Shown: positions 23,186 through 31,283 of the stretch, piece after piece
Position numbering within the stretch: the stretch's first letter is position 1
How the letters are laid out: every line of letters starts with the position of its first letter
Origin: RGIG6353 sp964558655
GTDB lineage: Bacteria; Bacillota; Clostridia; Oscillospirales; SIG627
Reading direction: 5' to 3'
Assembly (NCBI GenBank): GCA_964558655.1
Contig: CAZLEX010000008.1
Span: 1 to 55,598, forward strand
Length of the DNA stretch: 55,598 nt
The notes under the pieces: generated by a model
The model's input: the letters and a program-made list of their open reading frames with translations, nothing else
The model's database searches: none
What the model was told of the DNA's origin: nothing
Position numbers and translations under genes: made by a program

Positions 23186-24717
23186 GAAGCCTCTTTTTGT
23201 TTGTATCTTTCCACTGTCGCAATATTCGCTTCGTGTTCGGCTTTTGTTCTTGCAAACAGGTGATGTCCGTTCGGGTGAGCATACATAAAGTAACACTTGA
23301 CGGGTTCCGTTTCAACGGGATTGCCGTCGGAATCGGTCACTATAAGTCCGTTAGTGTCCGTTTTATACTTGTAATCTTCGGGATAAAGCCCCGCTATTAT
23401 CGCATTGAGGGAGGGGGAACAAATCGCTGACGGCGGCAGTCCGTCGTGAGAATATGTGCTGTAAGGATTGGGCGAAGCTTTCATTTCGTCCAGCGTCACT
23501 TCTCCTCGTCTTTCGGGAAATGCGTAGAGGTAGGTTGAGTCACATTCAAGTCTCGGATAAGACGCCGAGTTGTTCAGACGGTTGTGATAAACGGAGGAAA
23601 CGGTACTCATTTCGGAATCAAGCTTCGTTTCCATTTGAACGATTGACGCAACCGTTATAACTTCGTCTACCGTCATTCCCAGCTCATCGCATCTCAGGTA
23701 GTATGCGTCGTCAAAACGGACATTGAATGTGTCGAGGAGTTTGGCTATCGCCTGCACCTCACTGCTGTCCGTGTAGAAGTCGTATGTGTCGGGGAAAAGA
23801 TATCCCTCAAGAGCGTATTTTCTGCCTTCTTCAAAGCCTTTTGCCTGTAATTCTTTTAGCTCGTTTAAGAAACGGTAATCCATATCGTAAAGATTGGCGT
23901 CACTGATTGCCGCAACAAATCCTTCCCGTGTTCCGATACCGTTTTCGATGAACAGGTCAATAACTTCGTCAGCCGTCATTCCTTCTTTAAAGGTTATACG
24001 CACGATGGAACGCTTGGGCGTTTTTTTGGTAAATGCCGATATTATTTCGTCGTAATTGAGATTTGCCGTTATCGTGTGAACTTTTACATCGAGTTTTTGC
24101 TCTTCGTCGCTGTCTCTGTTTTTAAAACTGTTGTACAGCCGTAAAAACAGCGGATACTTTACAACACCTTCGTCTTTGAGTATCGAAGCGAGTTCTCTGA
24201 AAGTCATATCTTCCGTAACCTCTATCGTTACCGTTTTGCCGTCTTTTACAAAGGCGAAAACATCGTTGGAAACCGTTATTCCGATGTATGCGATAATTAC
24301 GGAGGCGCAAAGGACGAAAACAATGTATATTACGGATTTACCGAGAGCCGAAAAAACTTTCTTTCCGTCGGACTCGGTGTTCTCCTCTTCGTCCTCCAAA
24401 AATATCTTTTCGGGAACCGCGCTTTTTGCGGAGCTGCCGTCTTTTTCACGGGGAGACGGCTCTTTTTTTTCGGGAGCCGAAGAGAGTTTGTTTTCTTCGG
24501 GAGCTTTTTCGGGTTTCGGAACATCTCTTGTCGCCCGCCGTGCCGGAGCGATGATTTCATCGGTCAGTGCGGGCATATCGACGCGTGTCTTGTCGTTGTC
24601 TTCCCGTTTGTCCGATTTATCCGGACCGACATCTCTCCTGGCACGCACCGGACGCTTGTTTGAAGAATCGTAAATCAAAACATCTTTTTCTTCGTTGATA
24701 TTTTCTTTGTTATCCAT
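23182..24717 (-). CDS. mltG: Endolytic murein transglycosylase MltG
   Basis: Cuts nascent peptidoglycan glycan strands at the outer face of the membrane. The 511-residue protein has about 125 charged, Pro/Glu/Lys-rich cytoplasmic residues, one transmembrane helix (VIYIVFVLCASVIIAYIGI near 128-147), then the YceG domain. Active-site region VASIVQMETKLDSEMSTVSS near 364 keeps the conserved Glu before Thr, and VYHNRLNNSASYPRLECDST follows. PNPYSTYSHDGLPPSAICSP near 427 is the other family signature. The cytoplasmic tail is longer than in E. coli but common in Firmicutes. It is coupled to rmuC by a 4-bp overlap. Confidence 0.94.
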   Translation of the reverse strand: MDNKENINEEKDVLIYDSSNKRPVRARRDVGPDKSDKREDNDKTRVDMPALTDEIIAPARRATRDVPKPEKAPEENKLSSAPEKKEPSPREKDGSSAKSAVPEKIFLEDEEENTESDGKKVFSALGKSVIYIVFVLCASVIIAYIGITVSNDVFAFVKDGKTVTIEVTEDMTFRELASILKDEGVVKYPLFLRLYNSFKNRDSDEEQKLDVKVHTITANLNYDEIISAFTKKTPKRSIVRITFKEGMTADEVIDLFIENGIGTREGFVAAISDANLYDMDYRFLNELKELQAKGFEEGRKYALEGYLFPDTYDFYTDSSEVQAIAKLLDTFNVRFDDAYYLRCDELGMTVDEVITVASIVQMETKLDSEMSTVSSVYHNRLNNSASYPRLECDSTYLYAFPERRGEVTLDEMKASPNPYSTYSHDGLPPSAICSPSLNAIIAGLYPEDYKYKTDTNGLIVTDSDGNPVETEPVKCYFMYAHPNGHHLFARTKAEHEANIATVERYKQKEAS

Positions 24718-24730
24718 CTTTAACTCCTTA

Positions 24731-25690
24731 TTAAACGGTTATAAACACAAATACGAATACCGCCAGAAAAAAGGCAGGCGAAAGAAATATGTCTTTGGCA
24801 CTTGCTCTTGCCGTTTTTGTGTTTTCGGTCTCGCTTTTGTTTACTTTGCCGGCTTTCGTAAGCCTTTTTATCGCGTCGGCACGGCTTCCCGCAAGCGTTC
24901 CGTCCTCATATTCGGCGGCACGCTTTTCATATATGCTTTGCAGAGTTGCGAGGGTAAAGTACAAAGACAGGAGAAAAAGTACCGACATGAGAAATATAAG
25001 CACTATCGAATTTTCGGCGCTTTCGAGAAACTGTGCGATTTTGTCCGAATATGACACGGTGATATAGTTTGAAAGCATATGAAGCAAAACTGAGGGCAGG
25101 GAAGAGTGGGTTATGTATGTTATAAGTCCGAATATCGCACCGCCCCAAAGATAAGAAATAAATGCGGGGAAGGAAAAATGTATCATTGCGAAAAAAACGG
25201 AGGTTATCAAAAGAGTGCATATTCCGCTGCTGTGTGCCGATGAGTATTCGCTTATAAGTACCGAACGGAAGAGCATTTCTTCGGCAACGGCGGGTATGAC
25301 TATGTAACAGAGCGACACCGTAAAACTGTCTGTCGAAAAATTAACCTGTATCGACGAAAAGCTCTCGGCTTGATTTCCCGGTGTCATGCCTATGTATATT
25401 AAGAATAATATGCCCAGCATATACAGAACAAATGCCGAAATCACAAAAGGAATATCCGATATGCTTAAAAGTTTCGCACCGCTCGCTTTAATCATATCCG
25501 TCTTTTTTATCTTACAGTAAAGTGCCGCCGGTATCATGTAAACGAAAAGCTGTAAAAGCACGGCTGTAAAGAAAAAGTCGTCGGTACTTTTTTTGAGCGA
25601 CATTTCGAGCAGTTTGTCGGAAAATCCCAAAAGTATCATTATTACGGTAACATACAGCGGAGCGGTAAATACGGGATTATTTTTTTTCAT
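24731..25690 (-). CDS. CPBP-family intramembrane metalloprotease
   Basis: A 319-residue multi-pass membrane protein of the CAAX/Abi (CPBP) family, possibly an intramembrane peptidase. The three motifs are present: AEEMLFRSV (EExxxR) near 140, FAMIHFSF (FxxxH) near 168 and LLHMLSNYI (HxxxN) near 205. Eight or so hydrophobic segments are spread along it. A charged segment (SRADAIKRLTKAGKVNKSE) precedes the last helix. Proposed roles are bacteriocin self-immunity and prenyl-protein processing, and none can be assigned here. Its start overlaps the preceding 5-formyl-THF cyclo-ligase gene by 14 bp, which decides the operon relation. The ribosome binding site is weak. Confidence 0.88.
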   Translation of the reverse strand: MKKNNPVFTAPLYVTVIMILLGFSDKLLEMSLKKSTDDFFFTAVLLQLFVYMIPAALYCKIKKTDMIKASGAKLLSISDIPFVISAFVLYMLGILFLIYIGMTPGNQAESFSSIQVNFSTDSFTVSLCYIVIPAVAEEMLFRSVLISEYSSAHSSGICTLLITSVFFAMIHFSFPAFISYLWGGAIFGLITYITHSSLPSVLLHMLSNYITVSYSDKIAQFLESAENSIVLIFLMSVLFLLSLYFTLATLQSIYEKRAAEYEDGTLAGSRADAIKRLTKAGKVNKSETENTKTARASAKDIFLSPAFFLAVFVFVFITV

Positions 25691-26252
25691 CGGGAATAAA
25701 AATACCTTTCTGTGTAATTATCGCATCACAGGCGATGTCGGTGTTTTCATGAGGCAATTCTTCGGTAAACACTTCATCAAAACAAAATCCGACGGTAAAA
25801 ACTCTGTTTGACGCAAGATACCTGTCGTAATATCCTTTGCCGTATCCCAGACGGTAACCTTTTCTGTCAAAGGCTATTCCCGGTACGACGCAGAGCGTCT
25901 TTTCGGAATATTTGTACTCCGGTGCACTTTCCGGCGGTTCGGGAACGGAAAATCTTCCGCAGGTAAGAGCGGTTGTCTGTGTTATATAACGGAAAGTCAT
26001 TTTGCCGTCGGAAAAAGAGACGGGAATAGCGACAGCCTTTTTGTCGGAAAGAAGTTTTTGCAAAAGAAGTCGAGTGTCAACCTCTTTTTTTATTGACATA
26101 TATAAAAGCACCGTTTCGGCATTTTTGTAAAAATCGCTTTCGGAGAAAATGCGTGCGATTTCTTTCGACGCCGAAAAATAAATTTCATCCGGTATCGCTT
26201 CTCTTATGCGCAGATATTTTTTTCTCAATTCATCTTTTGAATTGATGTCCAT
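25677..26252 (-). CDS. 5-formyltetrahydrofolate cyclo-ligase
   Basis: Converts 5-formyl-THF to 5,10-methenyl-THF with ATP, salvaging folate. The 191-residue product has the N-terminal KDELRKKYLRIREAIP, YMSIKKEVDT near 51, and the diagnostic PGIAFDRKGYRLGYGKGYYD near 126-145 for phosphate and folate binding. Length and motif order are normal. It begins 2 bp after the DJ-1 gene. Confidence 0.95.
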   Translation of the reverse strand: MDINSKDELRKKYLRIREAIPDEIYFSASKEIARIFSESDFYKNAETVLLYMSIKKEVDTRLLLQKLLSDKKAVAIPVSFSDGKMTFRYITQTTALTCGRFSVPEPPESAPEYKYSEKTLCVVPGIAFDRKGYRLGYGKGYYDRYLASNRVFTVGFCFDEVFTEELPHENTDIACDAIITQKGIFIPDEKK

Positions 26253-26254
26253 TT

Positions 26255-26803
26255 TCAGAATACCATAGAAAGACGGAGTGCGTCGGTTTCACGCTTTGAA
26301 AAAAGTTTGTCGGTAAGCATGAAGCCGAAATCGGCGGCGGTACCCGCTCCCTCCGATGTGATGAAGTGAGCGTCGGTAACAACTTTATCGGCTTTGTACT
26401 TTGCTCCCTGTCCGATAAGTTCCCCCGCAAGAGCCGGATAACAGGTCGCGCGGCGTTTTTTCAGCAGTCCCATTTCTCCGAGTATTGTCGGTGCGGCACA
26501 AATCGCCGCAATGTAAATTTCCCGTAAGGAAGCCTCTTTGATAAACTCACGCAGTTTCTCCGACGCCTTGAGTTCTTCGGTACCTTTTGAACCTCCCGGC
26601 AGTATAATCATTTCGGCGTCGTCTATACAGGCGTCCGAGAGCATGATATCGGCCCTCACAACGATTTTGTGAGCCCCTTCCACTTCGAGAGAAGGTGTCG
26701 ATACGGCTACGGTTGTAACATCGGCTCCGGCACGGCGGAGAATGTCCAGCGGAGTTATCGCTTCTATTTCTTCAAAACCGTTTGCCAAAAATAAATATAC
26801 CAT
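26255..26803 (-). CDS. DJ-1/PfpI-family protein
   Basis: A 182-residue member of the class I glutamine-amidotransferase-like superfamily. The nucleophile-elbow Cys is in IAAICAAPTILGE near residue 101, the conserved Glu in NGFEEIEA near 12, and ILPGGSKGTEEL near 69 is typical of DJ-1. The family includes chaperones and putative deglycases, and its function in anaerobes is not settled. The start is at 26803. It lies 16 bp after the PHP gene and 2 bp before the cyclo-ligase gene. Confidence 0.92.
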   Translation of the reverse strand: MVYLFLANGFEEIEAITPLDILRRAGADVTTVAVSTPSLEVEGAHKIVVRADIMLSDACIDDAEMIILPGGSKGTEELKASEKLREFIKEASLREIYIAAICAAPTILGEMGLLKKRRATCYPALAGELIGQGAKYKADKVVTDAHFITSEGAGTAADFGFMLTDKLFSKRETDALRLSMVF

Positions 26804-26819
26804 AATAATTTTCCTCCGT

Positions 26820-27536
26820 TTAAAAAATGATTGTTGCCCCTCCGGCTCTCCATATATAATCTTTACTCTTCAATATTCCGACGAGTTCGGAAGATGTTTT
26901 TATTGTCTTTTCGGTGCAGAGTGTACACGCCTGCCCGTCCTCAATGTGATGAAAATCACTTCCGCATATTGACAGAAGTCCGTTTTCTTCGGCGTACATT
27001 GCCGCAACTCCCAGCCGTGAATTGTGCGACGGATTAAAGTTGAAAGTTTCAATGCCGTCTATACATTCCAGGGGTGCGAGAGTCATACCGTTGCGGAAGG
27101 GGTGTGCCTGAAAAAGCAGATTGTCGTCGTTTCTGTATTCGGAGGAAAAATCTTCCAGCGTTCTTGTCTTTTTGAAATCGAGATTCATGTAAAATTCGGG
27201 TTCTGGCCCGTAAAAAAGGTAGTCGTTGTAACCTTCGAAACGGAGTTCGGCGGCAAACAGAACCTCAACCCCTATCTTTTCGCCTTCTTTTTTGCCTTTT
27301 TCGTAATCGGCAATGTGTATTTTTGCCTCCTCTTTGACGGCACTGTCATTCTTTAATTCGCCGAACAGAAAGTGGTTGGTGAATACGACGGTGGAGTATC
27401 CCGCCATGCCGTATACCCGCACGAGCATTTCCGGAGTGACTGCCGAACAGCGTGAAGCCCCCGATGTATGACAGTGAAGTTCGGTCTTCTTGGAATATGT
27501 TTTTTTGAGTGTTTCCAGCGTTTGCGAAATATCCAT
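26820..27536 (-). CDS. PHP-domain metal-dependent phosphoesterase
   Basis: A 238-residue member of the PHP family, which binds up to three metals. Visible motifs are TELHCHTSGASRCS near residue 18 (HxH), FTNHF near 52, FQAHPFRNG near 140 and GSDFHHIEDG near 193. These supply the His and Asp metal ligands. Stand-alone PHP proteins hydrolyse sugar or nucleotide phosphates, and the substrate is unknown here. It is second in the leftward eight-gene operon, 11 bp after the GNAT gene. Confidence 0.9.
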   Translation of the reverse strand: MDISQTLETLKKTYSKKTELHCHTSGASRCSAVTPEMLVRVYGMAGYSTVVFTNHFLFGELKNDSAVKEEAKIHIADYEKGKKEGEKIGVEVLFAAELRFEGYNDYLFYGPEPEFYMNLDFKKTRTLEDFSSEYRNDDNLLFQAHPFRNGMTLAPLECIDGIETFNFNPSHNSRLGVAAMYAEENGLLSICGSDFHHIEDGQACTLCTEKTIKTSSELVGILKSKDYIWRAGGATIIF

Positions 27537-27547
27537 TTGCTAATACC

Positions 27548-28300
27548 TCAATTCATCAAAAAATTTAAAACGGGTTTCTCTTTTTCGAAAATTTCCGTGC
27601 TTATTCCGGAGGACAAATCCAAAAAAACGGCACTTCTTTCGTAGTGTATGAGTTCATGTCGGGGGGCTTTGCCCAACGGATCGCACACATCGTACATGAT
27701 GTACCTGCCGTTCTTTTTCACGAAAGCGAAATATCCGCCGTCAAACCCGAGAAAGCGGTGACCTTCGGCACTTTCCAGAAACATATCACGGCTTTCGAGA
27801 AGCTTTATTCCGCCGGACGAGGACTTAAAATCGGCTAAATGCCGTTCCCAAGCCTCCGGAACGCTTATTTCTTCAAAATCGAGAGTCGATATACTGTATT
27901 CGGTCTTTCGGAAATAAGATGTATATCCGAATTTTTTGTACATCGGAAATAAGGAGTCGGAAGAGGGGAGTGTGAGTATAAATTTGTATTTTCGTGTTTT
28001 GAGCTTTTCGGCAAAAAAATCGTGCAAAGCCGAAAAATGCCCGGCGTTACGCTCTTCGGTTTTTGTGGCAACACCGTAAAGGTAAGCCCCTTTGTAAACT
28101 TTGCGTTTGTATTTAAGCTTTATATCCATGTAAAAAAGCATTGAGACGAGAGTTTTTCCGTCGTAACGCAAAAAGGCTCTCGACGGGCGGTAAAATTTTT
28201 CAAAAAAAACATTTACAAAATCCGTGTCTTCGGGAAACGCTTCAAGCCAAAGCTCTTTCATATCTTCAATGCGGCTTTTTGAACCCTGAACGATTTTCAA
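27548..28300 (-). CDS. GNAT-family acetyltransferase (Eis-like N-terminal domain)
   Basis: A 250-residue protein. The first 140 residues form a GNAT fold with LYGVATKTEERNAGHFSALH near 69-88 as the acetyl-CoA motif, and LTLPSSDSLFPMYKKFGYTS near 108 as the later strand and helix. The remaining 100 residues are a small C-terminal domain of unknown role (FVKKNGRYIMYDVCD). The layout recalls Eis-type and related two-domain GNATs. It is the first gene of the eight-gene operon, directly behind a consensus promoter. Confidence 0.82.
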   Translation of the reverse strand: MKIVQGSKSRIEDMKELWLEAFPEDTDFVNVFFEKFYRPSRAFLRYDGKTLVSMLFYMDIKLKYKRKVYKGAYLYGVATKTEERNAGHFSALHDFFAEKLKTRKYKFILTLPSSDSLFPMYKKFGYTSYFRKTEYSISTLDFEEISVPEAWERHLADFKSSSGGIKLLESRDMFLESAEGHRFLGFDGGYFAFVKKNGRYIMYDVCDPLGKAPRHELIHYERSAVFLDLSSGISTEIFEKEKPVLNFLMN

Positions 28301-28347
28301 TTTTTACCTCCCCTTGCAATTTTTCGCTGTCTGTTTATATTCAATTA

Positions 28348-28376
28348 ATTATACACTTTTTGCTCCTTTCTGTCAA
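28348..28376 (-). promoter_or_regulatory. Consensus promoter of the eight-gene leftward operon
   Basis: On the minus strand there is a TTGACA (28371-28376), a 17-bp spacer and a TATAAT (28348-28353), about 48 bp before the first gene. No other clear promoter was seen between the eight tightly packed genes. Confidence 0.9.
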
Positions 28377-28498
28377 TCACGATAATGTAAAATTCATCTT
28401 TTTTTTACTGCGGTGAAGAAAATTTGAAAAAGGACTTTATTTTTTCGGACAATTGGTGTATCATAATGTTACAAAAAACAAATGAAACGGAGAAAAAA

Positions 28499-29881
28499 AT
28501 GCTGTTTACGGAACCCGTGTTTTTATTCGTGCTTTTGCCGTTCTGCCTTGTCACTCAGTATCTGATAAAAAGCATTGCGGTAAGAAATATTATTCTGTTA
28601 ATTCTTTCCCTGATTTTCTATGCGTGGGGAGAACCGGTTTACGTTTTTCTCATGATAGGAGTGTCGCTGCTTTCCTGGTTTTTGACAAAGCTTATGTGGG
28701 AAAAAGGCAGGAGCCGTAAACTTCTGGCAATTGCGGTTGTAATATCTCTGATACCTCTTCTGTTCTTCAAATATTCTCAGATGATTTTGGATATCGTAAA
28801 CCTCGTTCCCGCATTTAACTTTTCCGTGCCGAGTCTCTCCCTGCCGATAGGCATTTCCTTTTACTCTTTTCAGATTCTCACATATGTAATCGATGTATAC
28901 AGGGGAGAAGCCGGAGTTCAGAAAAATCCGCTTTATTTCATGCTTTATATTTCTCTTTTCCCTCAGCTTATAGCGGGACCGATAGTTCGGTATACCGAAG
29001 TTGAAAAAGAGCTTGCTTCGAGAAAAGTCACTCTCGCCGGTATAAACGACGGCATTTACCGTTTTCTTATCGGCATGGGCAAGAAAGTACTGCTTGCAAA
29101 TGTCGTGGGGGAGGTGGTTCGGGACTGCTTTTCGCTCGGAATCGGTAAGATAGGAACCGTAGGCGTATGGGGGGCAATGCTTTGCTACACATTCCAGCTT
29201 TATTTTGATTTCTCGGGTTATTCCGATATGGCAATAGGTCTGGGGAAAATGCTCGGATTTACATATAACGAAAATTTCAATTATCCGTATATAGCCCGGA
29301 GTGTGAAAGATTTTTGGAGAAGATGGCATATATCCATGAGCACTTTCTTCAGGGATTATATTTACATTCCGCTCGGAGGAAACAGAAAAAGGCACCTGTT
29401 CAATATGTTTGTGGTATGGTTTTCGACGGGACTTTGGCACGGAGCCGGGTATAATTTTATTCTTTGGGGACTTTATTACTTTGTGCTTTTGACAATTGAA
29501 AATAAACTTTTGAAAAAGGTCAAAATTCCTCCCGTTTTTTCTGTTCCGTTCACTTTTATACTTGTCATAATCGGCTGGGTACTGTTCTATTTTGAAAACC
29601 TGAGCGAATGTTTCACGGCACTGAAAACGCTTTTCGGAATAGGTTGCGTCTTTTCGGAGCCTATATCCCTCGCAATGCTGAAAAGCGCACTCCCCGTTAT
29701 CTTCCTGTGCTTTTTCGCCGCAACTCCCGCATGGGAAAAAGCGAGAGTGTATGTCGGCGGAAAATTGCCGTGTACTTTACGGATTGCGGCAAAGTGCGTA
29801 TTTGTCGCGGGAATGTTTGTCCTCTGTGTAGCTCTTACGGTAAGCCAAACATACAACCCCTTTCTTTATTTTAAGTTTTGA
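28499..29881 (+). CDS. MBOAT-family O-acyltransferase (AlgI/DltB type)
   Basis: A 460-residue polytopic membrane enzyme that passes acyl groups across the membrane to a surface polymer. It has about eleven hydrophobic segments. Family motifs are SFQILTYVIDVYRGE near 121, FPQLIAGPIVRYTE near 155, DFWRRWHISMSTFFRDYIYI near 270, IPLGGNRKRH near 290, and the catalytic-His block WFSTGLWHGAGYNFILWG near 308. Start 28499 (MLFTEPV) follows GGAG at 7 bp. It is 12 bp upstream of a DHHW gene, the usual soluble partner, so the pair probably acetylates a cell-surface glycan. The acceptor is unknown. Confidence 0.93.
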   Translation: MLFTEPVFLFVLLPFCLVTQYLIKSIAVRNIILLILSLIFYAWGEPVYVFLMIGVSLLSWFLTKLMWEKGRSRKLLAIAVVISLIPLLFFKYSQMILDIVNLVPAFNFSVPSLSLPIGISFYSFQILTYVIDVYRGEAGVQKNPLYFMLYISLFPQLIAGPIVRYTEVEKELASRKVTLAGINDGIYRFLIGMGKKVLLANVVGEVVRDCFSLGIGKIGTVGVWGAMLCYTFQLYFDFSGYSDMAIGLGKMLGFTYNENFNYPYIARSVKDFWRRWHISMSTFFRDYIYIPLGGNRKRHLFNMFVVWFSTGLWHGAGYNFILWGLYYFVLLTIENKLLKKVKIPPVFSVPFTFILVIIGWVLFYFENLSECFTALKTLFGIGCVFSEPISLAMLKSALPVIFLCFFAATPAWEKARVYVGGKLPCTLRIAAKCVFVAGMFVLCVALTVSQTYNPFLYFKF

Positions 29882-29893
29882 GGAGGCGGGATT

Positions 29894-31174
29894 ATGAAGA
29901 AAAAAATACAGGATTTGATAGTTCCCGTTTTGTTTTTCGCAATGATTGTTGCGACTTCCGTGTGCTATTTGGTCTTTCCCGATAAAGAAGTGTCGAAAAA
30001 AGAAAACAGAATGCTCGCACAGTTCCCTTCTTTTTCCATCTCGTCTCTTGCCGACGGAGAATATACTTCGGGAATTATAGATTACATGAACGACCAGTTT
30101 CCCTTCAGAGATTCGTTTATGAAAATAGGAAATACGGCGAAATCTTTTTTGAAACGCGAAACAAAGCTTTCGGACGGCGTGAGCCTTGAGAAAACCGGTG
30201 GCAATGTTTCGGGCGGTGCGGGAGAAAGAATCGGCGACGACGGCGTTGAAATTACCGAGAGGGAGGTCATTGAGACCGTTTCCTCCGAAACCACTCTCGT
30301 TATATACAAAGACAGAGCAATGGAGTACTACACTTTTAACGACGAATGTATCAAAAAGTACGCCGAGCTTTTAAATTCTTTTTCCGATTACCTTGACGGT
30401 ATCGGAGTTCGGGTGTACTCTCTCGTTGTTCCCACAAGTTCGGAATTTTATCTGCCGGAAAATCTCAGGGGTGACGATTACAGTCAAAAGACGGCGATAG
30501 ACAAAGTTTACTCTCAGACAAATAAGAGCGTTGTGAGAATCGACGCTTACTCAAAACTTGAAAAGCTGTGCGACGACGGTGAAAACTATGTTTATTTCAG
30601 AACCGACCACCACTGGACGCAGTTCGGCGCATACTCGGCGTATCAGGCTTTCTGTGAGGCGGCGGGTATTCCGAGTGTGCCTCTGTCAAGCTTTACTCCT
30701 CTTGAGGTGGAAGAAGATTTTTACGGTTCCTTCACGAAGCTCACGGACAATAAGGCGATAGTTCAAAATCCCGACAGGGTGGTATATTGGTATTACGACG
30801 AGGTAAAGAGCATAAAAGCGTATACCGGGTGCGATATGCAAACCTCATACGCCACGCGGCTTTTTGCGAATACTGCGGGTAAAAGCAACAAATATTTGGT
30901 CTTTCTCGGCGGAGACCAGCCGCTCATAAAAATTCAGACAAAGACCGAAAACGGCCGTAATGTGCTTGTACTGAAAGACAGCTTCGGAAATGCTTTCGTT
31001 CCGTTCCTTATAAACCATTACGAACACATTTATGTTGTCGATCCGCGTACGACGAGTTGCGATATAAAGGAGTTTTGCACGGAACACGGTATAAACGATG
31101 TGATAATCGAAAATTATGCGTTTTCCCTTTCCGGCGACAGTGCGACAAAGCTGTTATCCGATTTCGTAAAATAA
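29894..31174 (+). CDS. DHHW-family (AlgX/AlgJ-like) SGNH acyltransferase partner
   Basis: A 426-residue extracytoplasmic protein anchored by an N-terminal helix (IVPVLFFAMIVATSVCYLVF). The SGNH/AlgX-type domain shows SLVVPTSSEFYLPENL near 175, the diagnostic FRTDHHWTQFGAY near 235, and VLKDSFGNAFVPFLINHYEH near 358. In AlgJ/AlgX systems the Asp-His pair and a Ser perform acetyl transfer. It follows the MBOAT gene by 12 bp with GGAGG, then a terminator. The two form a dedicated glycan-acylation operon. Confidence 0.9.
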   Translation: MKKKIQDLIVPVLFFAMIVATSVCYLVFPDKEVSKKENRMLAQFPSFSISSLADGEYTSGIIDYMNDQFPFRDSFMKIGNTAKSFLKRETKLSDGVSLEKTGGNVSGGAGERIGDDGVEITEREVIETVSSETTLVIYKDRAMEYYTFNDECIKKYAELLNSFSDYLDGIGVRVYSLVVPTSSEFYLPENLRGDDYSQKTAIDKVYSQTNKSVVRIDAYSKLEKLCDDGENYVYFRTDHHWTQFGAYSAYQAFCEAAGIPSVPLSSFTPLEVEEDFYGSFTKLTDNKAIVQNPDRVVYWYYDEVKSIKAYTGCDMQTSYATRLFANTAGKSNKYLVFLGGDQPLIKIQTKTENGRNVLVLKDSFGNAFVPFLINHYEHIYVVDPRTTSCDIKEFCTEHGINDVIIENYAFSLSGDSATKLLSDFVK

Positions 31175-31178
31175 TTTT

Positions 31179-31217
31179 AAAGGGCAGGCCTCATAAAACG
31201 GGACATGCCCTTTTTTT
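31179..31217 (+). terminator. MBOAT-DHHW operon terminator
   Basis: The stem AAAGGGCA/TGCCCTTT (31179-31186/31206-31213) is followed by further Ts. Confidence 0.8.
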
Positions 31218-31220
31218 GTG

Positions 31221-31249
31221 TTGACAGAAAAGCTTTTGTGTGATAATAT
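31221..31249 (+). promoter_or_regulatory. Alpha-galactosidase promoter
   Basis: TTGACA (31221-31226), 17-bp spacer and TAATAT (31244-31249), 34 bp upstream of the start codon. Confidence 0.75.
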
Positions 31250-31283
31250 TAACGGGAATAAGATCAAATTTTGGGAGGGAATT

